Shown: piece after piece, positions 18,947 through 28,290 of the stretch
Layout: every line of letters begins with the position of its first letter
How positions within the stretch are numbered: position 1 is the stretch's first letter
NCBI GenBank assembly: GCA_019912395.1
Contig: JAIOIH010000069.1
Location: forward strand, 1-57,035
Source: Flavobacteriales bacterium
Lineage (GTDB): Bacteria > Bacteroidota > Bacteroidia > Flavobacteriales_F > PHOS-HE28
Reading direction: 5' to 3'
Length of the DNA stretch: 57,035 nt
Position numbers and translations under genes: made by a program
The notes under the pieces: generated by a model
Databases searched by the model: none
The model's input: only the letters and a program-made list of their open reading frames with translations
Told to the model about the DNA's origin: nothing

Positions 18947-19277
18947 TAGTCGTCAGTTCTTGGTTGTCAGTTGTCAGGAGTGCGGCCCGGCGTTTTGTGC
19001 GCTGTGGCCGCACTTCCTTTTAGGTGTCCGCCCGCGCTTGCAGCGCGAGTTTTCCTGCCGAAGGCAGGGCGTGCGAGGTGTGCGCCTGTGGCGCGTAGAG
19101 GCTGTAGCCCTCCATTGAAACAGCATCAAGAGCGTCCCGCAGAAAGCACTGGATCAACAAGCCAGCTCCCAGGCAAGCAAAGTGAGTCACCCCTCTCCCC
19201 GGAAGATGGGCGGCCCTGAGATTAACGCCCTCCATTGAGGAAGCCTGACAACAGACAACTGACAACGAACTACTGCT
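18947..19277. repeat. Intergenic block bounded by inverted CAACTGA-type tracts
   Basis: The 331-base gap is bordered by related sequences in opposite orientation: TTGTCAGTTGTCAGG at 18964-18978 and CCTGACAACAGACAACTGAC near 19247-19266. Inside are the ahcY terminator, small hairpins such as CCTGCCGAAGGCAGG, and two direct copies of GCCCTCCATTGA (near 19109 and 19229). No gene is supported. Confidence 0.55.
18979..19021 (+). terminator. Intrinsic terminator after ahcY
   Basis: AGTGCGGCC (18979-18987) pairs perfectly with GGCCGCACT (19006-19014), followed by TCCTTTT. It lies 33 bases after the ahcY stop. Confidence 0.7.
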
Positions 19278-19703
19278 TCAATTGAAAATGCGCAGTATCG
19301 TCCCGTTAAAGGTGGTATTGTACCGCTTCAGCCCCAGCACGGCCGGTGCCTCCGTTACACTGCCATCCAGCAGAAGGAAGGCACTGTGGCAGCAGGAAGT
19401 ATCGCGTGCCATCACCTGGCTGTCATCCACTGTTACCCGGCAAAGATCCTCCGGTTGGAAGGTACAATGCCTGTCCAGGGCCGTGAACTCGTCCGGACTT
19501 TTGCGGTAGACGATGAGGCCTTCGGAGCCTCCGGTGACGTATGCCCACCCGCCCGTGACGGCCAAGGCATTGTATTCGGGCAGGTTGATATTGATCTCGA
19601 TGTCAACATTGACGAGCGGTACGTCCACCTGTTTGTCCTTCCTGCATCCCGGGGTAAGCAGGAGGATGCACAGGGGGAGGAGCAGGTGGGAAAGCGATTT
19701 CAT
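19278..19703 (-). CDS. Degenerate Rieske-like lipoprotein
   Basis: A 141-aa probable lipoprotein. From the ATG at 19703 it begins MKSLSHLLLPLCILLLTPGC, a signal peptide with a lipobox-like TPGC at residues 17-20. The rest (LPEYNALAVTGGWAYVTGG ... DRHCTFQPEDLCRV ... SCCHSAFLLLDGSV ... LKRYNTTFNGTILRI) follows the fold order of a Rieske [2Fe-2S] domain. The usual ligand pairs CxH and CxxH are not intact: the first motif reads RHC and the second CCH. It may therefore have lost or altered its cluster. A longer open frame reaching 20033 overlaps the opposite-strand gene and is rejected. A -7 element lies at 19738-19745. Confidence 0.7.
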   Translation of the reverse strand: MKSLSHLLLPLCILLLTPGCRKDKQVDVPLVNVDIEININLPEYNALAVTGGWAYVTGGSEGLIVYRKSPDEFTALDRHCTFQPEDLCRVTVDDSQVMARDTSCCHSAFLLLDGSVTEAPAVLGLKRYNTTFNGTILRIFN

Positions 19704-19737
19704 CAACAGGGGATCGTGCGCGCATAACGGCGCGATG

Positions 19738-19745
19738 CAAAGGTA
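19738..19745 (-). promoter_or_regulatory. Putative -7 element of the Rieske-like lipoprotein gene
   Basis: The minus strand reads TACCTTTG, an exact TAnnTTTG match, 34 bases before the ATG. Confidence 0.5.
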
Positions 19746-19785
19746 GGTATGCCCCTGCGGCACGAAATTGGCAGCCCCGTTCACC

Positions 19786-20085
19786 ATGAGCCGCCTCCTT
19801 CCCCGCATCGTCACCGCCTTGCTTTTGTCATGTGCCATCCTTCCGGCAGCGCGTGCACAGGAGGGCATCAGCAAGGAAAAGCAGGAGAAGAACCTGCGGA
19901 AGAAGGAGAAAAGTGATGTGAAGGAGGTAAGGAAGGAAGAGAAGCGGATCGCCAAGAAGCACTTGGCCAACCAGGACAAGGCCACCCGCAAGCGGATGAA
20001 AAAGCATAACCGCCGCGCCGATAAACACGGCAAGGGCCGCCACCGCGATTCGTTCCTGCAAAGGCTTTTCGGCAGAAAACACTAG
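19786..20085 (+). CDS. Small exported Lys/Arg-rich protein
   Basis: A 99-aa product from the ATG at 19786 (MSRLLPRIVTALLLSCAILPAARA is the signal peptide, cut before QEG); a start at 19768 would add six residues. The mature part is almost entirely charged and helical (KEKQEKNLRKKEKSDVKEVRKEEKRIAKK, seen in pieces), ending in RLFGRKH. No family is recognised. Such a strongly basic exported protein might bind an acidic polymer such as LPS, DNA or capsule, which is speculation. It is divergent from the Rieske-like lipoprotein gene with 82 bases between starts. Confidence 0.55.
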   Translation: MSRLLPRIVTALLLSCAILPAARAQEGISKEKQEKNLRKKEKSDVKEVRKEEKRIAKKHLANQDKATRKRMKKHNRRADKHGKGRHRDSFLQRLFGRKH

Positions 20086-20266
20086 GTGTTGGACATGTAT
20101 ATCCGGCGCAGGATCTGGTAGGGGTGATCCACCGGAAACGGGTTGTTGTGAGCATACCTTGCTACCGCATCAACGGTAACAGGGAATCACCCATGACCTC
20201 CGGAAATATACGCCAGCCAAATGTCGCTCAGAGCGATTGCCCGCGTCCCACAAGGGGTTGCGGCGG

Positions 20267-20296
20267 TTTGCGCATTCGGGGACTTTTCTATCTTTA
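20267..20296 (+). promoter_or_regulatory. Putative promoter of the TonB-receptor/PorV-like unit
   Basis: TTTG (20267-20270), an 18-base spacer and TATCTTTA (20289-20296) resemble the Bacteroidota -33/-7 promoter. It lies about 47 bases before the receptor start. Confidence 0.5.
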
Positions 20297-20342
20297 CGCC
20301 CCCTCGTTGCCTATCATCCAAGAACGTAACACCCAACCGTTG

Positions 20343-23300
20343 ATGCTGAGAAGACTATGCTCGGCCGCTGTCATCGTCATTTGCAGTGCGCTCGGCCTGA
20401 ACGCCCAAGTGGGTTCAGGCACCCTCCAAGGCACCGTCAAGGACAAGAAATCCGCGGAACCCCTTCCTTTCGTGTCCATCATCCTGGAAAACCGAGGAGC
20501 CCGGGTCGCGGGAGGCCAGTCGGACTTCGACGGGAACTACAAGATCAGTCCCATTGAACCGGGTACGTACGACGTGACGGTGAGCTACGTGGGCTACCAG
20601 CCCACCAAGGTCACCGGCGTGGTGGTGAACAGCAACAAGATCACCTTCCAGAACTTCGAACTGAACAGCGGTGTGGAATTGGGTGATGTGGAGGTGATCC
20701 GCTACAAAGTACCCTTGATCGACAAGGACGGTGGGGCTTCGGGGTCCACGGTCACCCGGGACCAGATCGCCAAGATGCCCACCCGTTCGGCCACCTCCAT
20801 CGCCACCACGGTGGCGGGGGCAAGCACTGCGGGTACCGGTGGCGGGATCAGCATTCGGGGTTCCCGTTCGGAGAACACCTATTACTATATCGACGGGGTA
20901 AAGGTCCCGGCAGGTGCGGGGATCGGATTGCCGAAGAGCGCGATCGAGGAGGTGCAGGTGATCACCGGTGGTGTGCCGGCCAGCTATGGCGACGTGACCG
21001 GAGGTTTGGTGAACATCACCACCCGCGGGCCCAGCCGCAGTTTTTTCGGAGGGGTTGAATACCTCACTTCCGGCTACAAGACCGGGCCGGACATTACGGA
21101 CATAACCGGCTTGGACAAGTATGCCTTCAATCAGGTCGAGGCGAGCCTTTCCGGCCCCCTCTTCTTCAAGAAGGACAGCCTGGGGAACAAGGAAAAGCCG
21201 CTTCTGGGCTTCTTCTTCAGCGGGCAGGCCACCGATGTGGTGGACAACAGCCCACTCTGGAACGGTGATATCCGGGTGAAGCCCGATGTACGGGACCAAT
21301 TGCTGAGCGAACCCTACCGGTTGGTGAACGTGGCGGGCAATCCCGTGGTGCGCTATAATTCGGACTACCTGCGCGCGGGTGATGTGGAGCGCATCGACAC
21401 GCGCCAGAACGCGCGCCGCAGAAGTGCGCTTGCTTCGGGCAAGATCGACATCACCACGACCCCCACCATCAACCTGTCCGTGGGCGGTTCCATGGACCTG
21501 AGCAACCTTCAGGATTTCAACCGGAACAATTCCTTGCTCAACGCGGAGAACAATACCGAGTTCAATAATTCCACTTGGCGCACCTTCCTGCGATTCACCC
21601 AGCGGTTCAACAGCAGGGAAGAGAGCGCGGAGGACCATGACAAAGGGGGCATCAAGAACGCCTATTACAGTGTGCAGTTGGACTATTCACGGTTCAATCA
21701 GAACAGCGAGAGCCAGGACCACGGAGAGAACCTGTTCGACTATGGCTATCTGGGCAAGTACACCACCGATCGTGAGCCCACCTACAATCCATTGTCCGGA
21801 AAGCAGACCGGTTTCATGGATACCCAGGTCCATTTCACTCCGTCCGACCTGAACCCCGACGCTGCAGCGTTCCCGGAACAATACTTCTCCCTGTTCGAGG
21901 AGGGGTCCCCGTTCTACCAGAACTTCATCAATATCCAGGCAAACGGTGGTTTGTTGAATGGCAATCTTCCCGGTAGCGTGTATGGACTTTGGAACAACGT
22001 GGGCGGGCTGAGCAACCGGTATTCCAAGTACCAGAGCGACCAAGCACGCGTGTCCGCCACCGGTTCCGCCGACATCGGCAAGCACAGCGTGAGCATTGGA
22101 GTGGAGTACGAGCAGCTTACCCAGCGTTACTATCAGCTCGCTCCGGTCGGGCTTTGGGGCCGGGCACGTTCGCTCACCAACTTCCACCTTCAGGAATTGA
22201 ACCGGAACGACTCCACCCTCGTGCAGGGACCCAATGGGGTGATCTACACGAACTACAGCCGCTTGGTGGGCAATGACCAGACGGTGTTCGACTACAACCT
22301 CCGCAGCGCCTTGGGCCTGGACCCGCGCGGAACGGACTTTATTGATGTGGATGCGCTGGACCCCTCGGTGTTTTCCTTGGACATGTTCTCTCCGGACGAA
22401 CTGATCCAGGACGGTATCGGAGTCTCCAGCAGCACGCGCGGGGGGATCATCAATAGCTTCTACGGATATGACTACACCGGGAAGAAGCTCACCCAGCGCC
22501 CCAGCTTATCCGATTTCTTCAACGACTATGCCATGGTGGGGAACGATACCTCCTACACCCGGGTGCAGGCGCCTTTCCAACCGATCTACGTGGCCGGCTA
22601 TGCGATGGACAAGTTCGCCTTCGACGACATCATCTTCAACGTGGGCATTCGCGTGGACCGCTACGATGCGAACCAAAGCGTGCTGAAGGATCCCTATCTG
22701 TGGCGTCCTGCCCATACGGCCGGTGATCCCCAGGTGCAAGACCTCTACGCAGGAAACAACCCCAGGCCGGGCAATATCGGGGATGATTATGTGGTGTACG
22801 TGAACAACATCGAGGAACCGACGGCCATCGTGGGTTACCGGGACGGGGACACATGGTACAACGCCCAAGGGGAGACCGTGGTAGACCCCTCCGTACTGCG
22901 CCAGTCCGATGGTATCCAACCGTACCTGGTCGACTACAAGAACGACCCCAGCGGCAGCTTGGTGGGTTCCAAGCTTCGTCAAGAGGCCTTTGAAGTGTAT
23001 AACCCCAAGGTGAACGTGATGCCCCGCATCGCCTTTTCCTTCCCCATCAGTGACGAGGCGGTGTTCTTTGCGCACTACGACATTCTCACCCAGCGTCCCA
23101 CGGGCTTCAGCCGCTTGGACCTGTTGGGCTACGCCTACATTGAGAACACTGGAGATATTCTCAATAACCCCAACCTGAAGCCGACAAAGACCATCGATTA
23201 CGAGCTGGGCTTTCAGCAGGTATTGAGCAAGTCCTCTTCCCTGAAGCTCTCCGCCTACTACCGCGAGCTGCGCGACCAGATCCAGGTGCGCAACGTGGCC

Positions 23301-24071
23301 CAGGCGTGGCCCAGCACATACCGCACGTACGACAACGTGGACTTCGGCAACGTCATCGGCTTCACCACCACCTACGATCTGCGGCGCACCAAGAACGTGT
23401 GGCTGCGCGCCAGTTACACCCTGCAGTTTGCCAAGGGCACGGGTTCCGACCCCAACACCACCCTTTCGTTGATCAATGCCAACCAGCCTAATTTGCGCAC
23501 GATCTTCCCGCTGAGCTTCGATCAGCGCCATCGCTTCCAAGGCACGGTGGACTTCCGCTACGGCGAGGGCAACGACTACAATGGCCCCATGCTCTTCGGC
23601 AAGAAGATCTTCCAGCGCACGGGGATCAACATTGTGGCCGACCTGGGTAGCGGTACACCGTACAGCCGTTCATCCAGGGTGTATAACGAAGGAGAGGGCA
23701 CCGGTTCCTACCAATTGGACGGATCCCTCAACGGCGCGAACCTGCCGTGGCAGTTCAACACCGACCTGGTGATCGACCGTGACATTCCATTGGTGTTCGG
23801 CAAGGACAAGGGTGACAAGGCCAAGCGCACCAACCTCAACGTGTACCTGTTGGTGAGCAACGTGCTCAACACCCAAGTGATCACCAATGTTTACCGGGCC
23901 ACGGGTGCGGCGGATGATGATGGCTTCCTGGCTTCCGCCCAGTATGCCAGCTATATCGCATCGAAGAACGACCCGCAAAGCTACAGCGACATGTACGCGT
24001 TGAAAGTGAACTCACCATACAACTACGGGGCACCGCGCACCATTCGTCTGGGTGCCCGCTTCGACTTCTGA
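20343..24071 (+). CDS. Large TonB-dependent receptor with carboxypeptidase-like domain
   Basis: A 1242-aa outer-membrane receptor. The ATG at 20343 begins a signal peptide ending in ALGLNAQ. A carboxypeptidase-like domain (LQGTVKDKKSAEPLPFVSII) occupies roughly residues 28-105. The plug follows: a conserved IDKDGGASGSTVTRDQIAKMP segment, then GISIRGSRSENTYYYIDGVKV and EVQVITGGVPASYGDVTGGLVN. The barrel is unusually long, with large extracellular loops, and ends in TIRLGARFDF. No SusD-like partner is present. Instead it is followed after 22 bases by a 1392-aa secreted protein and then a PorV-like protein, so it may work with these rather than in glycan uptake. The substrate is unknown. The open frame upstream to 20124 crosses the promoter and is rejected. 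Confidence 0.9.
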   Translation: MLRRLCSAAVIVICSALGLNAQVGSGTLQGTVKDKKSAEPLPFVSIILENRGARVAGGQSDFDGNYKISPIEPGTYDVTVSYVGYQPTKVTGVVVNSNKITFQNFELNSGVELGDVEVIRYKVPLIDKDGGASGSTVTRDQIAKMPTRSATSIATTVAGASTAGTGGGISIRGSRSENTYYYIDGVKVPAGAGIGLPKSAIEEVQVITGGVPASYGDVTGGLVNITTRGPSRSFFGGVEYLTSGYKTGPDITDITGLDKYAFNQVEASLSGPLFFKKDSLGNKEKPLLGFFFSGQATDVVDNSPLWNGDIRVKPDVRDQLLSEPYRLVNVAGNPVVRYNSDYLRAGDVERIDTRQNARRRSALASGKIDITTTPTINLSVGGSMDLSNLQDFNRNNSLLNAENNTEFNNSTWRTFLRFTQRFNSREESAEDHDKGGIKNAYYSVQLDYSRFNQNSESQDHGENLFDYGYLGKYTTDREPTYNPLSGKQTGFMDTQVHFTPSDLNPDAAAFPEQYFSLFEEGSPFYQNFINIQANGGLLNGNLPGSVYGLWNNVGGLSNRYSKYQSDQARVSATGSADIGKHSVSIGVEYEQLTQRYYQLAPVGLWGRARSLTNFHLQELNRNDSTLVQGPNGVIYTNYSRLVGNDQTVFDYNLRSALGLDPRGTDFIDVDALDPSVFSLDMFSPDELIQDGIGVSSSTRGGIINSFYGYDYTGKKLTQRPSLSDFFNDYAMVGNDTSYTRVQAPFQPIYVAGYAMDKFAFDDIIFNVGIRVDRYDANQSVLKDPYLWRPAHTAGDPQVQDLYAGNNPRPGNIGDDYVVYVNNIEEPTAIVGYRDGDTWYNAQGETVVDPSVLRQSDGIQPYLVDYKNDPSGSLVGSKLRQEAFEVYNPKVNVMPRIAFSFPISDEAVFFAHYDILTQRPTGFSRLDLLGYAYIENTGDILNNPNLKPTKTIDYELGFQQVLSKSSSLKLSAYYRELRDQIQVRNVAQAWPSTYRTYDNVDFGNVIGFTTTYDLRRTKNVWLRASYTLQFAKGTGSDPNTTLSLINANQPNLRTIFPLSFDQRHRFQGTVDFRYGEGNDYNGPMLFGKKIFQRTGINIVADLGSGTPYSRSSRVYNEGEGTGSYQLDGSLNGANLPWQFNTDLVIDRDIPLVFGKDKGDKAKRTNLNVYLLVSNVLNTQVITNVYRATGAADDDGFLASAQYASYIASKNDPQSYSDMYALKVNSPYNYGAPRTIRLGARFDF

Positions 24072-24093
24072 TCCACTCTGAAAGGCTGATACC

Positions 24094-27000
24094 ATGAACA
24101 CATTTCGCCTCCCCTCCCTGACGCTCGCCCTGGTGGCTGCCACGGTGCTTTTCGCACGCGAGGTGCCCGGGGTGGGACCCCGGTCCAGTGGCAATTCCGC
24201 CGGTGGCCGGGCCGCAGCCTGCTCCCCCGCCACGGCCCACGAGGAACTGGACCTCAACAATGTGCGCGCCCGCATCGAGAACGGCGGTACCCTTTGGGAG
24301 GATCGGTCGACCGGTAAACCAGCCTATGAGATCCCCAAGACCGACGACCGGACCGGTGCCAATGCATTGTTCGCGGGTGCCCTTTGGATGGGTGGCCTAT
24401 CCCCCGACAACACGCTCAAGCTCGCTGCGGTCCGTTTCAGGCAGGTTGGAAATGACTACTACCCCGGACCGCTCACCGCCTATGATACGCTCACGAACGA
24501 AGGTGATGCTTCCGTGGACGGTACCGTGTGCTCCGAGTACGATCAGATGTGGAAGACCAAGCGGCAGGACGCTCAGAAGCAGGACGCGTACTTCCGCTGC
24601 CTCGCAGACCCGTTGTGCGATGAGAACATCGAGTTTCTCGGCTATACGGTACCCGGTTACTTCTTCGATTGGCCGGCCCACGGTGATGTATCCAAGGGGC
24701 AGGACTACAACCTGGCCCCGTACCACGATTCACCGTATAGTGAACAAGGTGTATACGACCCGCAGAACGGTGACTATCCCGGCTATGACCTGGCCGGCGT
24801 GATCGATTGCAAGGCCAAGCGCCGCGAGGATGCCATTCCATTGTTCGGCGACCAGAACATCTGGTGGGTGTTCAATGACAAGGGCAATACCCACACGGAA
24901 TCCGGTGGACAGCCCATCGGCATGGAGATCCGGGCCCAAGCCTTCGCCTTCAGCACCAATGACGAGGTCAACAACATGACCTTTTACAACTATGTGTTGA
25001 TCAACCAAGGCACGCAGACCCTTACCCAGACCTATTTCGGCCAGTGGGTGGACGTGGACCTCGGAGGTGCGAACGATGACTATGTGGGTTGTGACGTGGA
25101 GCGCGGCCTGGGCTACGGCTATAATGGCGATGCTGTGGACGAGGGCGCCAATGGAAGTCCGGGCTATGGTGGCCCGAACCCTCCCCCGCCCGCTGTGGGC
25201 GTGGACTTCTTCGAGGGACCCTATCAGGATTACGACGGCTTGGACAACCCCTTGACCACGGATTGCCAGATGGCACGGGACATGGACGGTATTCCCTATG
25301 GCGGCATCGGTATCGGCTATGGTGATAGTGTCCCCGACAACGAGCGCTACGGCATGCGTGCCTTTGTATATCACAATAATGCGTCCGGTGCCATCGGTGA
25401 CCCCAGTAACGCGGGACAGTACTATGGCTACCTGAAGGGGATCTGGGGTGACAACACCCTGATGACCTACGGCGGAAACGGCTATAACCCCTCCGGCGGT
25501 GGCACCCGGGCCTATTACATGTTCCCCGGCACCTCGGACCCCTTGGGCTGGGGTACGGACTGCACGCCACAACCCGTATGGGATGAGGTTACCGCAGGCA
25601 ACGCTCCGGAGGACAGGCGCTTCATTCAGAGCGCAGGACCGTTCACCTTGGAGCCGGGAGCCTACAACAACATCACCGTTGGGGTGGTCTGGGCCAGGGC
25701 CGCAAGCGGCGATGTGCAGGCCAGCGTGAACCTCATGCGCAAGGCCGACGACAAGGCCCAGTCCCTCTTCGATAACTGTTTCCGCATCCTCAATGGTCCC
25801 GATGCTCCGGAGCTGACTATCCAGGAATTGGACCGCGAGCTGATCCTGTACATCACCAACCCGCAAGGAAGCAACAATTTCAATGAGGAGTATGTGGAAC
25901 TGGACGCCACCATTCCGCCCACCAGCGAGGTGATCATCTACGACGTTCAAACCTTGTATGATGCCAATGGGGACTCCGTCGGGGTGTTCCAGGTACCCGC
26001 GGGCATCCAAACAGTGAACAACGACCGGAACTACCGCTTCCAAGGTTACCAGATCTACCAGGTGAAGGATGCCACCGTTTCGCCGGACGAGGTGCGGAAC
26101 ACCGATAAGTCCCGGTTGGTTGCCCAAGTGGACATCCAGGACGGCATCACCCAGTTGATCAACTGGGTGGCGAACCCGGAACTCAACATGCCCGTGCCGG
26201 AGGAACGCGTCTTCGGAACCGACACCGGAGTGGTGCATTCCTTCCGCATCCTGGAGGATAAGTTCTCCACTGGTGATCCGCGGTTGACGAACTTCAAGAC
26301 CTACCACTACATGGCCTTGGCTTACGGCTACAACGAATACCAGCCCTACGATGCGGCAACCCTGACGGGCCAACCCTATCCGTACCTGGCTGGCCGCAAG
26401 TCCCCCACGGGATCCATCCGCTCCTATTCGGGTATCCCCCACAAGCCCAGCGTGGAGAACGGTGGTACCGTGCTGAACGCACAGTACGGCGATGGCTTCC
26501 GGATCACGCGATTGGAAGGCCAGGGCAACGGGGGTAATCCCGTGGCCGTGGACGGATCCACCTTGGACGCCATCATGGCCTCGCCCATATATCGTGTGGA
26601 TGAGATCAAGTACAAAAAGGGCCTGGGACCGGTGAACATCAAGGTGGTGGACCCCTTGAAGGTGCCTGCTGGTGATTTCGAGCTGTGGATCGTCGATACG
26701 ACGAGCATACCATCTCCCACTGCACCGATCACCTACAAGCGATTGCAGGATGCGAGCTGGATGCTGGTCCGTCTATCCTCGACACCAACGGACGGGGACA
26801 CGGTCCGTTCCACCCGCACGATCCAGCTCCAGAACGAGCAGTTGATCCCCCAATGGGGCCTCTCGGTATCGATCACGCAATCCCTCTATTCGGGAACGGC
26901 GGACAAGTACACTGAGTTCCTGGGCAGCCTCAAGGAACCCTCCGGGGTGGATTGGTACGCGGGCATACCGGACCTGGAAGGCGAGCAGGTGCAGAACTGG

Positions 27001-28272
27001 ATACGTTCGGGTACCTCCCTGGATACCGCTACGCTGCTCTATCCGGACTATGAAGGAGTGGATCCCGGTCAGGAGTACGAGCAAGTGCTTGGCGGCACGT
27101 GGGCACCATGGGCCTTGGTTGGCCGGAACAGCTCCCAGCCGGGTGCCGCCTCCATGAAGTCCTCGCAGCTCAATGCCGTCATCAAGGATATTCCGAGCGT
27201 GCAGGTGGTAATGACCCCGGACAAGAGCAAGTGGAGCCGCTGCATCGTGGTTGAGCAAAGTGATGATCTGGCCTTCACCACGCCTGCGAATGTGAAGAAG
27301 CTCTACATGCGGCCGGTTGCCAGTGTGGACAAGAACGGACTTTCCGCAGGTATGCCCGGCGCCAACGTGGACGAGGCGAATGCGGTGAACGCCACCGGCA
27401 TGAGCTGGTTCCCCGGTTATGCCGTGGACATGGAGACCGGTGAGCGGTTGAACATCTTCTTCGGTGAGAACAGCTTCGCCGGCGGAGGCATCGGCAGGGA
27501 CATGCTCTGGAACCCGAGCGACATGCTCTACAACCAGGGTTCCCAAGCGGTCTTCGGAGGAGGACATTGGATCTATGTGTGCATGAACCTGCGCAGGACC
27601 TTCCCGGCCAGCTTGGCTGCCAACCGGATGCCGCAGTATGACGAATGCGCCTTTGCCCGATCGAAGATGGACGTCAGTACGGACATCTCTGTGCGCAGTG
27701 TGTATGACGGCGTGGCTTGGGTGGGTTCGGGCCTGCTGGCCGAGGGGATGCAGATGAAGTCTCCCCAGCAAGGCTTGGTGCCTTCGGAGGTGCGCCTGCG
27801 GATGGACGTGGACAAGCCCTACCACATCTACACCCAACCTTACGCCGCCTATGTACCGGAGATCATTGTGGCGCGCAACCGCGGATTGCCGCTGTATACC
27901 TTCAATACCGGCGAATCGGTCGCGGAGGTCAATGTCACCGCAGTGGGCAAGGAGGAACTGGACATCATCGGCATAGTGCCCAATCCGTACTATGCGTACA
28001 GTGGCTATGAGACCACGCGCTTGGACAATCGGGTGAAGTTCATCAACCTGCCCAAGACCTGCACCATCAGCATCTACACCGTGAGCGGCACCCTGGTGCG
28101 CAAGTACAAGAAGGACAATGAGCTCACCTATCTGGATTGGGACCTGAAGAACAACTATAACGTCCCCATCTCGGGGGGCACCTATCTCTGCCATATCGAT
28201 GCGCCGGGATTGGGCGAGAAGGTCATTAAATGGTTCGGGGTCATCCGTCCGGTGGATCTCCAGAATTTCTAA
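24094..28272 (+). CDS. Large secreted protein of the TonB-receptor/PorV-like unit
   Basis: A 1392-aa exported protein of unknown function. Residues 1-22 are a signal peptide (MNTFRLPSLTLALVAATVLFA). An N-terminal segment reads RARIENGGTLWEDRSTGKPAYE then ALFAGALWMGGLSPDNTLKLAA, a phrase I associate with a recurrent Bacteroidota family of very long extracellular proteins. The middle is rich in G, D, Y and N, as in secreted beta proteins. The C-terminus (TCTISIYTVSGTLVRKY ... WDLKNNYNVPISGGTYLCHIDA ... GVIRPVDLQNF) resembles the FlgD-like/T9SS target fold but is not a canonical type A sorting domain. It lies between a TonB receptor and a PorV-like gene with 22- and 18-base gaps, so the three are surely one operon. 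Confidence 0.8.
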   Translation: MNTFRLPSLTLALVAATVLFAREVPGVGPRSSGNSAGGRAAACSPATAHEELDLNNVRARIENGGTLWEDRSTGKPAYEIPKTDDRTGANALFAGALWMGGLSPDNTLKLAAVRFRQVGNDYYPGPLTAYDTLTNEGDASVDGTVCSEYDQMWKTKRQDAQKQDAYFRCLADPLCDENIEFLGYTVPGYFFDWPAHGDVSKGQDYNLAPYHDSPYSEQGVYDPQNGDYPGYDLAGVIDCKAKRREDAIPLFGDQNIWWVFNDKGNTHTESGGQPIGMEIRAQAFAFSTNDEVNNMTFYNYVLINQGTQTLTQTYFGQWVDVDLGGANDDYVGCDVERGLGYGYNGDAVDEGANGSPGYGGPNPPPPAVGVDFFEGPYQDYDGLDNPLTTDCQMARDMDGIPYGGIGIGYGDSVPDNERYGMRAFVYHNNASGAIGDPSNAGQYYGYLKGIWGDNTLMTYGGNGYNPSGGGTRAYYMFPGTSDPLGWGTDCTPQPVWDEVTAGNAPEDRRFIQSAGPFTLEPGAYNNITVGVVWARAASGDVQASVNLMRKADDKAQSLFDNCFRILNGPDAPELTIQELDRELILYITNPQGSNNFNEEYVELDATIPPTSEVIIYDVQTLYDANGDSVGVFQVPAGIQTVNNDRNYRFQGYQIYQVKDATVSPDEVRNTDKSRLVAQVDIQDGITQLINWVANPELNMPVPEERVFGTDTGVVHSFRILEDKFSTGDPRLTNFKTYHYMALAYGYNEYQPYDAATLTGQPYPYLAGRKSPTGSIRSYSGIPHKPSVENGGTVLNAQYGDGFRITRLEGQGNGGNPVAVDGSTLDAIMASPIYRVDEIKYKKGLGPVNIKVVDPLKVPAGDFELWIVDTTSIPSPTAPITYKRLQDASWMLVRLSSTPTDGDTVRSTRTIQLQNEQLIPQWGLSVSITQSLYSGTADKYTEFLGSLKEPSGVDWYAGIPDLEGEQVQNWIRSGTSLDTATLLYPDYEGVDPGQEYEQVLGGTWAPWALVGRNSSQPGAASMKSSQLNAVIKDIPSVQVVMTPDKSKWSRCIVVEQSDDLAFTTPANVKKLYMRPVASVDKNGLSAGMPGANVDEANAVNATGMSWFPGYAVDMETGERLNIFFGENSFAGGGIGRDMLWNPSDMLYNQGSQAVFGGGHWIYVCMNLRRTFPASLAANRMPQYDECAFARSKMDVSTDISVRSVYDGVAWVGSGLLAEGMQMKSPQQGLVPSEVRLRMDVDKPYHIYTQPYAAYVPEIIVARNRGLPLYTFNTGESVAEVNVTAVGKEELDIIGIVPNPYYAYSGYETTRLDNRVKFINLPKTCTISIYTVSGTLVRKYKKDNELTYLDWDLKNNYNVPISGGTYLCHIDAPGLGEKVIKWFGVIRPVDLQNF

Positions 28273-28290
28273 GCCGTCATACTTGGTACA

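Noticed and set aside
20124-20342. Extended N-terminus of the large TonB receptor
   Set aside because: It crosses a promoter-like site and precedes a clear signal peptide beginning at 20343.
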